From contig NW_017962924.1 of NCBI RefSeq assembly GCF_001661345.1, positions 310,001 to 374,000 on the forward strand: a stretch of DNA of 64,000 nt, in the 5' to 3' direction. The first letter of the stretch is position 1; every line of letters begins with the position of its first letter. Of the stretch, positions 11,009 through 21,000 are shown in pieces. This DNA is from Ascoidea rubescens DSM 1968. Lineage: Eukaryota > Ascomycota > Saccharomycetes > Ascoideales > Ascoideaceae. The notes under the pieces were generated by a model. It did not search any database and was not told where the DNA came from. It saw nothing but the letters and a program-made list of their open reading frames with translations. Made by a program: the position numbers and the translations under genes.

Positions 11009-13257
11009 TCAGTGTGCTGCAAAAGACGAGCCCTTCATCTGCTCGCGCTTCCAGAACTTGAACAACAAGTCGCCATATTTCTGCAACTCCTCTACCTGGA
11101 TCATCAACTTGAACTTCATCAACAACAAGAACTGCAACTCCAAGTGGTTCAACTCGTCGATGGGCAATCCTCCCACCCTGGCGTATCGCGAGTTTTTGTA
11201 GAACACGTCTGAGAAGAACTTGGACGACACTGTGATGCCTGAGATGATCAAGCGATGGATGTTGTACGAGTCCATCACAAACAACTGGCTTCCACCTTCG
11301 CTGTGCTCGTCCTCGCCAATGTCCACATCTCCATCAGCATCAACCTCTTTGTCGTCCTTCAAAAGCCCATTCTCCTGCTCGTTGGCCTCTTTACTCTTCA
11401 GGCTCTCCTTGCTACTGTTCGCATTGTTCACTTTCTTAGCAATTCTGTCAAAGTAGACCAACAAACTCAAAAACACCTCGTTTGTCAATGGACAGTACTT
11501 CAGTATTCTCTGTAAATAACTATATATTGAAATCGACGGAACGTTCTTCCCATGAAACGCCAAAACATTGGTCTTAAGATTACTTATTCTGTCGTCGTTG
11601 TTGTTTTGCTTGTGACTGTTAAACTTGCTGTTGGAATTGTCGTGGTTGTATCCACTGTTTTTCAGACTACTGTTGCTATTATTACTATGCTCGCTATCGT
11701 CGTCGGTATGGTTCTTGTTGAAATGGTTCGGATGTATTGCATCATTAGCTTCAACAATTCTTGCCAACAAAGCCGCCAACATTAGTAACAAATCGTTGGT
11801 TGGGAAATCAACGATGTTCAAGTGGTATTGACTGCTGCTGCCGCCAGTGTTATTAGCATGGTTACCATTAAGATTGATGTTAGGATCGTAGTTATTTTGG
11901 TTTGAATTTAAATTTTGAGACGAAGCAGCTGAAGAAAGCGAAGATAACGATCTTGCGTGTTGAGTGATTATATTTGATCTTATTTTATTGTTATTATTAT
12001 TATTAGTAGTAGTTTTATTGGGATTGTTCGTATTGTTATTGGAAATTGTCGATTGGATTAGTGTCTTGGAGGAAGACGCTGAGTTTAAAGAAGAAGAAGG
12101 TTCGTTTGTCTCCATTGATACGTTAATGTTGGTTGTATTAGTAGTTGGTTGAGAAGTTTGAGGTATAACAAATCCATTTTTCTTTGAATTATCAAAGTAT
12201 GGGATGAACCCATTAGTATTGCTAGTATTGTTATTATGAAGACTAAGAGTAGAGTTGTTTGAATAAGATGACGATATTACATTTGGAGGATTATGATGAT
12301 AGCTATACACTGAGTTGATGCTGTTATTAACATTAGTGTTGTTATTCTCTTTTTGATTTTGATTTTGATTTTGAATTGATTTTGATAGTTTCGAAGTTAA
12401 CAAGGATTGTCTAGGTTTATTAGTGTTAGCATTAGTATTAGTATTAGTATTAAGAATATTTAGATTTGAACTTGAATTTGAACTAGAGTGAGAAAAAGAA
12501 TTTGAAAAAGAACTTGAATGAGAAAATGAGTTTGAATTTGAATTTGAATTTGAATTTGACTTTGAATGAGAATTGGAATTGGAATTGATATTGGAATTGA
12601 TATTGGAATTGGAATTTGATGTTGTGATAGAAGAATGATTGTGTGTATTTTTAAATTTATTAATGTTATTGAAAAAGGAATTTGATTCGTTTAATGAATT
12701 ATTCGTTGTATTACTAGTGTTACTTGTATTCGAGTTATTGGAGTGGTTACTACTATTACTTATATTCGATGCATTAGATGCATTGCTATTGTTTGTTGAC
12801 ACTTTGATTATATGATTTATAAAGGAGTTATTGCCAGTGAACGAATTTGAGTTTCTAAAAGATGAGGGTGCATCAGCTCTTGGGCTTGATATGGTATTGT
12901 TAAAATAATTATTGGATTGAAAACTCATTTTATTAATATTGTTAATGCTATTGTTACTGTTATTTAGAGTGTTATTTAAAGTGTTGTTACTAGGATTAGG
13001 GTGATTTTTAGAATGATTGGTGAGACTGTTATTGGTATGACTGTAATTATGGTTCTGGTTAAATTGATTGATTATAATTGGTTTAGCATTAATAAGTTGA
13101 GTTTTTTGGATAGAATCAAGATGAATATTTTGAGGATTCTAAGGATACAAAAAAAAAAGAAAGAAAGAAAGATATTAGTATTAAAAGAAAAAGGAAAAGG
13201 AAAAGACAAAATTGAATAGTATTAAGATAAATTAATAAATTAAAAACTTACTTGCAT
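11009..13257 (-). CDS. Pho85 cyclin of the Pcl6/Pcl7 type, spliced
   Basis: Partner cyclin for the Pho85 kinase. Pcl6/Pcl7 act in glycogen and carbon-storage control. I read complement(join(11009..13138, 13252..13257)), 711 residues. The cyclin fold is in the last third, with PTNDLLLMLAALL, FHGKNVPSI, KYCPLTNEVFLSLLVYFDRI, a variable acidic insert, then FVMDSYNIHRLIISGITVSSKFFSD and NSRYARVGGL, the Pcl6/Pcl7 order. The first roughly 440 residues are a Ser/Asn low-complexity head. The first exon is only ATG-CAA. The downstream frame is open without any ATG for 70 codons before the internal Met at 12928, which would otherwise be taken as the start. Pcl6 and Pcl7 are paralogues, so I leave the symbol blank. 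Confidence 0.9.
13139..13251 (-). other. Intron after two codons of the Pcl6/7-like gene
   Basis: This 113-nt minus-strand intron has donor GTAAGT (plus-strand 13246-13251), branch TACTAAT (13174-13180), a long pyrimidine tract and acceptor CCTTAG ending at 13139. It joins ATG-CAA in frame to AAT-CCT-CAA and a 70-codon Asn-rich stretch that has no ATG of its own. All splice signals fit yeast rules, so I favour it over the internal start. Confidence 0.82.
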
Positions 13258-14389
13258 TTTATGATTCTAAATACTGAATTTACTATAGTAACTTTTTTTT
13301 ATTTTTCTTGTTTTTTTATTTTTTAACAAAAGTAAATTATACTATCTTGAATGTTTTGCGTCTCTTTAGTGTCTTTAGTATTATAGCTAATAGTAATAAT
13401 ATAAAGTGGTACTGAGGAATCCTTCTGGATTTAAAACTGTTATAATTCTTGTTTCTTCCCTTTGGATTGGCACTTTAGCACTTTATAAAAGTTATTTTAT
13501 AATTATGATTAAATTTGCGTATGTAATGTATAGTTTAAAGTATTAAGTTAAGAAGATAATATGATAAAATGAGTAGAGACAGGTTGTGATGAATGTTTTT
13601 CCCTTTTTTTTTTCTTTTCTCTGTATCACTAAAGAAAATGTCTTTGATTTATTTTTCTTGGGACAGAAAAACAGTAACAGCAAGCTGAGACTCAAAGTTT
13701 GCAATACAATCAATACAGCGAGAGAGTGCAGAGGAAACAAGCAAAGATCGAGGCGAATATCCACTATTCAACGATGTTTGCGTCTGGTGCTGGGGGATCT
13801 GCTGCTGTTGGGACTTAAGACGTGGGCGTACTGGGGTTCTTTTGCTCTCGTGGGTAGCACCTTCTGGCAACTTATAACAACTTACAGCAACTGATAGCAC
13901 TGGTCTGAGGTGCTGTTTGATCTTTTTCTGTTCTGTTTTATAACCCATCCAGCGATTATATCTCGTTTCTCTGGCGGTGTGCTGATAAAGCGCTGCTCCA
14001 AACTGGTTGGCCCGCGCTCTCACCCGCCCGTTGCGGGAGCGTCTGCCGTGTCAGGTGCATACTGCTTTCGAACACACGCGTGCTCGCGCGCCGCACCCCC
14101 TGAGAGCCCTGTCGCAACTGAGACACACACGCGCCGCACAGCTGGCACCAGCGAGGCATGAAACTGTAGATCCAGGCATCTCAGCAGCGTGCAGCAACGT
14201 GTAAGCGCATATTTCTGCGTAGACGACTCACAGCTCCGATGCGCTGGATATTCCCGACGGAAAGCCAAAAGGCATTGCAGTGAGAACCAGCATGATGTTG
14301 TAGTGGTGTTGTAGTGGTGTTATAGTGATATTATAGTGATATTATAGTGATATCGCAGTGGTGTTACAATAAGGCACAGGACTGGTGGT
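13258..14389. other. Intergenic: cyclin promoter, GC-rich island, DPM1 3' region
   Basis: These 1.1 kb hold no supported gene. The 13,258-13,680 part is AT-rich and next to the cyclin start. From about 13,960 to 14,280 there is a sharp GC-rich island with CpG-containing words such as CGCGC. Overlapping frames in it on both strands are open only because GC-rich DNA lacks stops; none shows a domain or a consistent codon pattern. An 11-bp tandem repeat follows at 14,298-14,363. Confidence 0.45.
14298..14363. repeat. 11-bp tandem repeat, six copies
   Basis: Six head-to-tail 11-bp units of the form TTRTAGTGRTR: two TTGTAGTGGTG, three TTATAGTGATA and one TCGCAGTGGTG. They end 26 bp beyond the DPM1 stop codon, so they probably lie in its 3' untranslated or termination region. 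The period is about one helical turn. Confidence 0.9.
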
Positions 14390-15196
14390 CTAGACGCCCA
14401 AGTACAACAACACTGTGCCGAGAAAGAGAAGTGTGAGCACAATTGACCCCATCACAAGGTGAAAGCCACCAAACTTGTAGCAATACAAGTCCCTCAACTG
14501 ACCAAGATATTGGAACATCACTTTTCCTGACAACTTGCTTTCTCCCTCGGTTCTCACTCCAAACGAAAATGGAACGTCTCCAATGGCATCTTTCTTTGGC
14601 AAGGGCAATTTGGCTAATAGCTCCAACGCAATCTTGAACCCCTTATCGTTGATATTATTAATCGCATTTGGATCAACTTCATATAAATACTTTCTTTGAA
14701 CCCCAAAGAATCCCGACATTGGATCACTTGCACTGGTTAATGGCAACGCTAATAGCCTTGCTCCCGACGAAATAATTCTTCTATAAATTGGCCAGTTCTT
14801 GTCCATTTCAACACCCTTAGCATATCGAGTACCCAATGCAAATGGATGCTCAACTAATGAATCAAGCATCTTTGGTACAACTTCTGGTGGATGTTGCAAA
14901 TCTGCATCCATACACAACAAATATTGTCCATCACTGTTTTTGAATCCATGCAATACAGCTGATGACAACCCTCTTTCTTTTGTACGAACAATAATTCTAA
15001 CATTATACCCCTTCTCCGATAGTTTTTGAACTTCTTCAACTGACCCATCTTGCGAATTATCATCGACATAAATTAATTCCGTTTGCTTGCTGAATTCAGG
15101 TCCCAATGCTTGAAATAACCTCGTAGTTAATGGTTCAATATTTAATTTCTCATGATATGATGGAACAATAACACTGAATTTGATATCTTTGCTCAT
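14390..15196 (-). CDS. DPM1: Dolichol-phosphate mannosyltransferase
   Basis: Transfers mannose from GDP-mannose to dolichol phosphate at the ER membrane, feeding N-glycosylation, O-mannosylation and GPI-anchor synthesis. The 268-residue product is a GT2 family enzyme: IVPSYHEKLNIEP at the start, the nucleotide-binding DDNSQDGS near residue 46, the metal-binding CMDADLQHPPE near residue 95, and TSASDPMSGFFGV in the acceptor loop. A C-terminal hydrophobic segment (about 247-267) supplies the membrane anchor, as in S. cerevisiae Dpm1 and unlike the anchor-less human form. The start at 15196 gives MSKDIKFSVIVPSYHE and fits the family length of about 267. No CUG codon was found in it. Confidence 0.97.
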   Translation of the reverse strand: MSKDIKFSVIVPSYHEKLNIEPLTTRLFQALGPEFSKQTELIYVDDNSQDGSVEEVQKLSEKGYNVRIIVRTKERGLSSAVLHGFKNSDGQYLLCMDADLQHPPEVVPKMLDSLVEHPFALGTRYAKGVEMDKNWPIYRRIISSGARLLALPLTSASDPMSGFFGVQRKYLYEVDPNAINNINDKGFKIALELLAKLPLPKKDAIGDVPFSFGVRTEGESKLSGKVMFQYLGQLRDLYCYKFGGFHLVMGSIVLTLLFLGTVLLYLGV

Positions 15197-15580
15197 TTTT
15201 TTTTATTTCTTGATTTTTGTTTTTTCTTCAATCCTTTCTCTTTATCGACAAAATTAATTACAATGATAATTAAAATAACTAGCAACGACTAGAAACAAAT
15301 AATTATGAATAGAATTTACTATGAACTGAATACAGTTTAATAGCAATATCTCAATGATCAATCGAAAATCGAATATTATAACAAACTAACAAGTAGCAGG
15401 TAAAAAAGAAAGTACAGTAAGTGTTAATTTCTCCAATCTCAAATCTCAATTTCATTTTTGAGAACGTTTCGAAACCACAAACACGGATCATTTCGTTTCT
15501 ACTCGATCCGTGTTTTTGGCGACACTTTTCTTGTCTCCTTCTTCTTCTCCTTCTTCTCTTTCCTGTGATTCCTCTCTACC
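15197..15580. promoter_or_regulatory. DPM1 promoter and FRA1 3' region with two dyads
   Basis: A 384-bp tandem-gene interval on the minus strand. It contains the 10-bp palindrome GTTTCGAAAC at 15466-15475. Four bases later an 11-bp perfect inverted repeat begins: arms AAACACGGATC at 15479-15489 and GATCCGTGTTT at 15505-15515, with a 15-nt loop. The dyads lie about 270-320 bp before the DPM1 start and 65-115 bp past the FRA1 stop, so a factor site, a 3'-end hairpin or both are possible. Confidence 0.6.
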
Positions 15581-17749
15581 TCACAATGCTGTTGTCTCTC
15601 GAACTAACCATTGAATCGCTCGTTCATCTCTCAATGCCTCCAAATGCGGTAACACCATCTCTCGACACTTGCTATGAAACTCATTAAGCCATCTTTTCTC
15701 AAACTTACTCAACAATTTTCTATCAATCAATTTTTGACACATTGGCACCATTGTTAAATATTTAAACCTCAAATAATTCAATCCATTATTACCTTTATGA
15801 TCTTCCCATTCTATTATCTCAAGATCACTCTCAATTCGTATCCCAAATTCTCCATCTTTATAATACCCTGGTTCATCTGATATAACATTTCCTGCTTGTA
15901 GTATACCCCCATATCTTTCTCCGGCTCCAATTCCTACTGGCCCCTCATGAATATTATTAAAACAACCAATTCCATGCCCAGTGCCATGTCTATAATCTAG
16001 TCCATACTCCCAAAGTGGCCTTCTAGCTAATATATCTAAAACGCCCCCTGTAGTTCCCTGAGGAAAAACAGCGCTGGCCACTGATATATGTCCCTTTAAT
16101 ACCAATGTATATGTTTTTTTCTCTTCTGCGCTAGGTCTCATAAAATGCATAGTTCGAGTTATATCGGTTGTACCATCAAAATACTGTCCTCCTGAATCAC
16201 AAAGATATATTTTCTCTCCATCAATAATAGAATTAACCTCAAAACTTGGAGAATAATGAATTATTGATGCATTGGCTCCTGTAGATGATATAGTCTCAAA
16301 TGATAACCCTTTATAATCCTCCATTTCACTTCGAAAACTTTCACTTTTAACCCCACCCTCATATTCATTTATATCTGTCTTTTTAAATCTAATCAATTGT
16401 TCTTCCAACCATGCAAAATACCTAATTAATGCAATCGAATCCTTTAAATTAGAATTAAGCATTCCTTTCAATTCAACACCATTCTTGATAGATTTCAATA
16501 CTTCAATATCATTACTAAATTTATATTTTTCAAATCCTCTTAATGAATTAAATAATGCAAATGTACTATTAATTGGCAATATAATCGACAACTTGTCATT
16601 ATCGTTGCTAAAACAAATCAGTGCCAAATCATCCCAAATCTTGTTATACCTCTTAATCTCATATTCACCGTCTCCAATCTGATCATTTAGATACTTTCTT
16701 ACATCATCAGTAACCTTCTTCTCATTAATATAGAAATATAATTTATCCAACGTTAATATAACATATGAAAAGAAAACTGGGATATATGGCACATCATCCA
16801 CTCCTCTTAAGTTCAACAACCAAGCTATTTCATCTAATGCAATTATAACAATCCCAAATGATTCCTTAATCTTTAATATATTTCGAACTCTTGATATCTT
16901 AGAAGAAACTTCCTCACCAGAGTATTCTAGATCGTATTTAAAAATCGGTATTAATGATCGTAAGGGTTTCTTATCTCCCCAAACCCCATCAGTTAAATTA
17001 TTCATAAGTGGTTTAAATTCAATTCTAGAATTTAAACATTTCAACTTCAAATGATCTCCTGTAGTTATTGAAATTAGTTTGGGATCCACTGAAATTACTT
17101 TTCTATCATTCGAATCACTCTTTGAACATTCATGAATCGCCCAATCTTCCCAACTTAAATATCCTTTAACACCTTGTTTAATTAAGAACCAATTTGAATC
17201 CAATTGACTTTCTGCTTGCAAGAAATATCTACCATCGGTGGATAACGCTGCATTATTCAATGATACAACAGCAATCCCATTAGATCCAGTAAAACCAGAT
17301 ATAAATTCTCTTCTTTTATCAGACCCAGATTTATACTCTGATTGATGTTCATCTTCCGATGGAATTATATAAACATCAATCCCATTTTCTATCATTAATT
17401 CTCTTAATTTTTTCAATACGTTTGTTGAATCATACTTTCGAGGTTGGCAGAAGCTGGGATTTGGTTCATCTGAAGTAATCGTGATTTCATCATCATTAAA
17501 TATCGCCTTTTTTTCTATGGATAATCTTTTTTTATTATTGCTAAATAGGTTTTTGCTCTTAGAATCTTTATTATCTTCATAATAAAACCCGCCTCTTAAG
17601 ATATCATAATCATAGTGCAAATATTTTCCTTTATCTCTCCTAAAGAGGGATAGGAATGGAAAACAACAGTCTATTTTAATGCTTTCATTACAGGATGGAC
17701 TTGTAATTCTTGAATGGTATGCACTGTTTTCTTTGTTTTGAACTATCAT
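15581..17749 (-). CDS. FRA1: Fra1-type Xaa-Pro aminopeptidase family protein
   Basis: Cytosolic aminopeptidase P-fold protein. In S. cerevisiae Fra1 works with Fra2 and glutaredoxins to signal mitochondrial Fe-S status to Aft1. The 722-residue product has the tripartite layout: N-terminal creatinase-like domain (IIPSEDEHQSEY, ISGFTGSNG, LSTDGRYFLQAESQLD), a middle domain (LDEIAWLLNLRGVDD) and the C-terminal pita-bread domain. The dinuclear metal ligands are visible: Asp pair in GTTDITR, His in HGTGHGIG, and Glu in DEPGYY and GIRIESD. The tail LVRETTAL matches Fra1. About 110 amino-terminal residues are poorly conserved, as in other Fra1 proteins. The start at 17749 is the first Met of the frame. 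Whether it is catalytically active is not shown by sequence alone. Confidence 0.9.
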   Translation of the reverse strand: MIVQNKENSAYHSRITSPSCNESIKIDCCFPFLSLFRRDKGKYLHYDYDILRGGFYYEDNKDSKSKNLFSNNKKRLSIEKKAIFNDDEITITSDEPNPSFCQPRKYDSTNVLKKLRELMIENGIDVYIIPSEDEHQSEYKSGSDKRREFISGFTGSNGIAVVSLNNAALSTDGRYFLQAESQLDSNWFLIKQGVKGYLSWEDWAIHECSKSDSNDRKVISVDPKLISITTGDHLKLKCLNSRIEFKPLMNNLTDGVWGDKKPLRSLIPIFKYDLEYSGEEVSSKISRVRNILKIKESFGIVIIALDEIAWLLNLRGVDDVPYIPVFFSYVILTLDKLYFYINEKKVTDDVRKYLNDQIGDGEYEIKRYNKIWDDLALICFSNDNDKLSIILPINSTFALFNSLRGFEKYKFSNDIEVLKSIKNGVELKGMLNSNLKDSIALIRYFAWLEEQLIRFKKTDINEYEGGVKSESFRSEMEDYKGLSFETISSTGANASIIHYSPSFEVNSIIDGEKIYLCDSGGQYFDGTTDITRTMHFMRPSAEEKKTYTLVLKGHISVASAVFPQGTTGGVLDILARRPLWEYGLDYRHGTGHGIGCFNNIHEGPVGIGAGERYGGILQAGNVISDEPGYYKDGEFGIRIESDLEIIEWEDHKGNNGLNYLRFKYLTMVPMCQKLIDRKLLSKFEKRWLNEFHSKCREMVLPHLEALRDERAIQWLVRETTAL

Positions 17750-18065
17750 TGTTATTCATCGACCTAGAACAAACAATACTCTGCTCTTCCTTTGTCAGAG
17801 AAAGGCGAAAAGTGGTTATTCTGAGTAGATAAGATACAAATATGCCGCCACCCAAAAAATCCACAGCAAACTACAATATGATAGGTAACAAAAAACCAAA
17901 ATTTATTTAGTAAAACATAAAATATAGTATATCAAGTATAAAATAAATAATATAACATCCCAGAACCAAAATTATAAAGTGATAAAAAAAAACATACAAA
18001 ACAAATAAAACAAATAAAACAAATAAAACAAAAAAATAAGCTTTTATTCAAAAAAATCTCTATTG
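17750..18065. other. Intergenic FRA1 promoter and TAO3 3' end
   Basis: A 316-bp interval between tandem minus-strand genes. It is AT-rich, with a short A-tract repeat of AAACAAATA-type units at about 17,995-18,035 next to the TAO3 stop. A 22-codon plus-strand frame at 17,842-17,910 is too short and unlike any small protein I recognise. Confidence 0.4.
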
Positions 18066-21000
18066 TTACATGCTCTTTGTAGGCGAGGTAATTAATCCAT
18101 TAATTGGAGAAGACATTCTCGAACTTGGAGAATTAGCACTTTCAGAATTTGTATGTACATTCATTTTCGATGGTTTTTTCTTGTTCTTTGATTGACCGCC
18201 ACGCAACAAATTTTCAAATTTAAAAATTGTATCTCCTGCTTGAGAAGTAGGCGAAAATGAATTCGATGTATCAAATGAAGACATCAATGATGTACCAGAG
18301 GAAGGAAATTCATTGAATATAGGTGAAGAAATTGGGGTTGCACGATTTAACAAATTAACATTTGTATTTATGCCATTATTAAAGCCAGAAAGCCCTCCAT
18401 AACTTGATATTCCACCCATATTAACATTTGGGGTGGCATTGTGGAAATTTAAATTGCCAAAACTATTATCGCTTGAATTGTTATGATAGTGATGTTTATC
18501 GATTCTAAATGACGTATTGCTATCGGTTCTTGCCAAACTTCTGTTAACAATGCTGCTAATCTTTGCAGTATCTGTAGAATTCGAGTAATTATGATAGGAC
18601 ATTGGATCAAGCGCTTCATACTGATTAATATTCATTTCTTCTATCTCATTCGTGCCTGCGCTGTTATAAAAATCATCCTCAGGCAATTCAGGCAATTCAG
18701 GGAGGGGACCAGGCTCTGGTATATCTCTAGTAAAAACTGTATCAAAATAATTCAATGTTACCCACATTCCAGTTAAAGATGAACCATCATTATAGTCTCC
18801 TAATCCCACTGAAACGTTATCTGTAGTTGTAGGCTCAAGGTTATTCAAATTAGCATTATTATAATCTTCATGGAACATAATATTTTCTGCTTGATTTTCA
18901 TTTTCAGTTGCATCATCATAATCGTCATCAACGCATTTGGTTGAAACAATAAGCACATTAGTTCTAGTGGTGCTTGCAGCTATTTCTGGCATTGGAATCG
19001 ACCAACCACTTTCTTCGGGGATTCCAAAAAGAGTAACGGCTCTTTCATACTCCTTTACGTTTTTAGTTCCCAAAATCGATTTAAGGATTTCCTTATCAAA
19101 TTCATTTCCAGAAATACTTGAAAACTTTTCCAAAACTTTAAAAGCCTCATCAGAGTATTCTGTCATTAATAGTCGTAGTAGAGGAGAAATTAAATCAGCG
19201 CCTGCCCCAATAAAATCAGGGGAGGTTAAATCAACATAAGGAACTAACTCTTTCAAGAAAATCATTGTTTCCATTTTAATATATTTGACTTTGTTCAACA
19301 AAAACCCCATCAAAAACACCAACGCTTGTGCTTGAAATTCGGGAAAATAATATTGCCTAATGAGCGAAATTGTTTGATTCACAAAATCCATCTTTGTACG
19401 AAATCTTTTTTTAGAAAATGAGATAAAGATTCGAGCCAAAGCAGGTTTATCATCAGAATTGGCCATTTTGCTCAATACATCTGATGCATGAATCACATCA
19501 TTTGGATAATCGTTTTCTTGATAGGCGTGCATAAATCTAGGTATATTTATTAACACAGCTAAAAGTAATCTAGACTTTCCACCTATAATCTCACTGGGTA
19601 TAAATTCGTTTAGACGATCAAATAATTTTAAACTTAGATTCCATGTATTGGAAGATCGCAAACCAACAGTGACAAGCTGTTGCAATCCACTGAACTTTCC
19701 CTCCCAGTTTTCCGGAAAAGTTCTGATCAAACAATCAATTGAATCCTCAGAGTCAAGATCAATTTTGGCAAGAAAGTTGTTAAGAATTGATAAGCCTTCT
19801 TCAAATTCTTGTTCATTTATCGTGGTCAAACAAGCAACAATCGCCCAGAAAAGTTGTGGAAATACTATTAACTCATCTGGGTCAATTTTTTCAACAATAG
19901 TGTTTAGAGTAATAAAAATTTGAAGAGCAAAGTTAATAATATCGGGAATGGTGTCAGAAATTGTATTACTTAAACGGTGTAATAATTCTCTCAACATTGG
20001 CTGGTCCAAAACCAAAAATAACGACCTAAATACCTGAAATGAACGGCAGGCCATATGTCTGACAGCACAGGTTGTAGCCCATTTAAGAGCAATTTTGCTC
20101 CATTCTTCTTGTAAGTTAGGGACAGCTGGACTAAATATATTTAAAACTCGCTTAATTAGACTATCCATATTTTGAGGTGTTTCGGCTCCATTAGGATTAT
20201 TTAAATCATCATAAATCCATAAATTCTTATTTGAGTGATCGTTTCTCATTAGCAATTCTATTAAATCATCAGTGTCAGGATGTCCATGGCCAAGTTCATG
20301 AACTATATTAGCTAGCATTGCCTTTGCTTGATTTTGAACAAGAATAAGATAGTGGTCTAATAAAACAAAACATATATGCAATAAAAGAGGAATCTTCTTC
20401 TTCATCATGTCGCTATCTGACGAAAATACATCCACTAAAAATATAAGAGAAATTTGACCCAAAGAAAAAATTTCTTTATCTTTATAATTAGACAATGTAT
20501 AAAAATAAGGGTAAGAGTTATTGATTATAGGAGAATTAATTTCAGGTGCTGGGGGGATCATGGTTTTGGGTTCAATAAAAGAAACCAATTTCTCAATCAC
20601 AGCATTATTGGCAAGTGATGACACAGAAACAACAATTTGACGAGCATATTCGACAAATGTTGAATTTCTTCTTTTAAGACTTTCAGAAATCACATAAGCT
20701 AATATCACTCTTATATTATCACTTGGAGTGACATTCGCTAAAGCGGACCATAAAGCATCAACCTCAGTATACATTGTATCACTAAATTTTATGGTAATTT
20801 CAAATAAGTTGTTTAAAACCATCAATGTAGACAAATCTTTAATCAGATCGTCATCCTCAATCTTCAATGCAACTGTTGGAACCCAAGATAATAATAATGA
20901 TAAAATATCTTTTCTTTCAGGACTGCCAACTTTTTGAAAATAGTAGCAAAGCAATGATATTATATAATATTTATCCTCTGGAAAATTGACAGAATACAAG

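Noticed and set aside
13649-14268. Several overlapping open frames of 65-124 codons on both strands
   Set aside because: They coincide with a GC-rich island where stops are rare. They overlap one another on both strands, share no codon bias with real genes and show no domain.
17842-17910. 22-codon plus-strand frame starting MPPPKKSTANYNM
   Set aside because: Resembles the start of some tiny mitochondrial proteins only vaguely. It ends too soon and I found no credible continuation by splicing.
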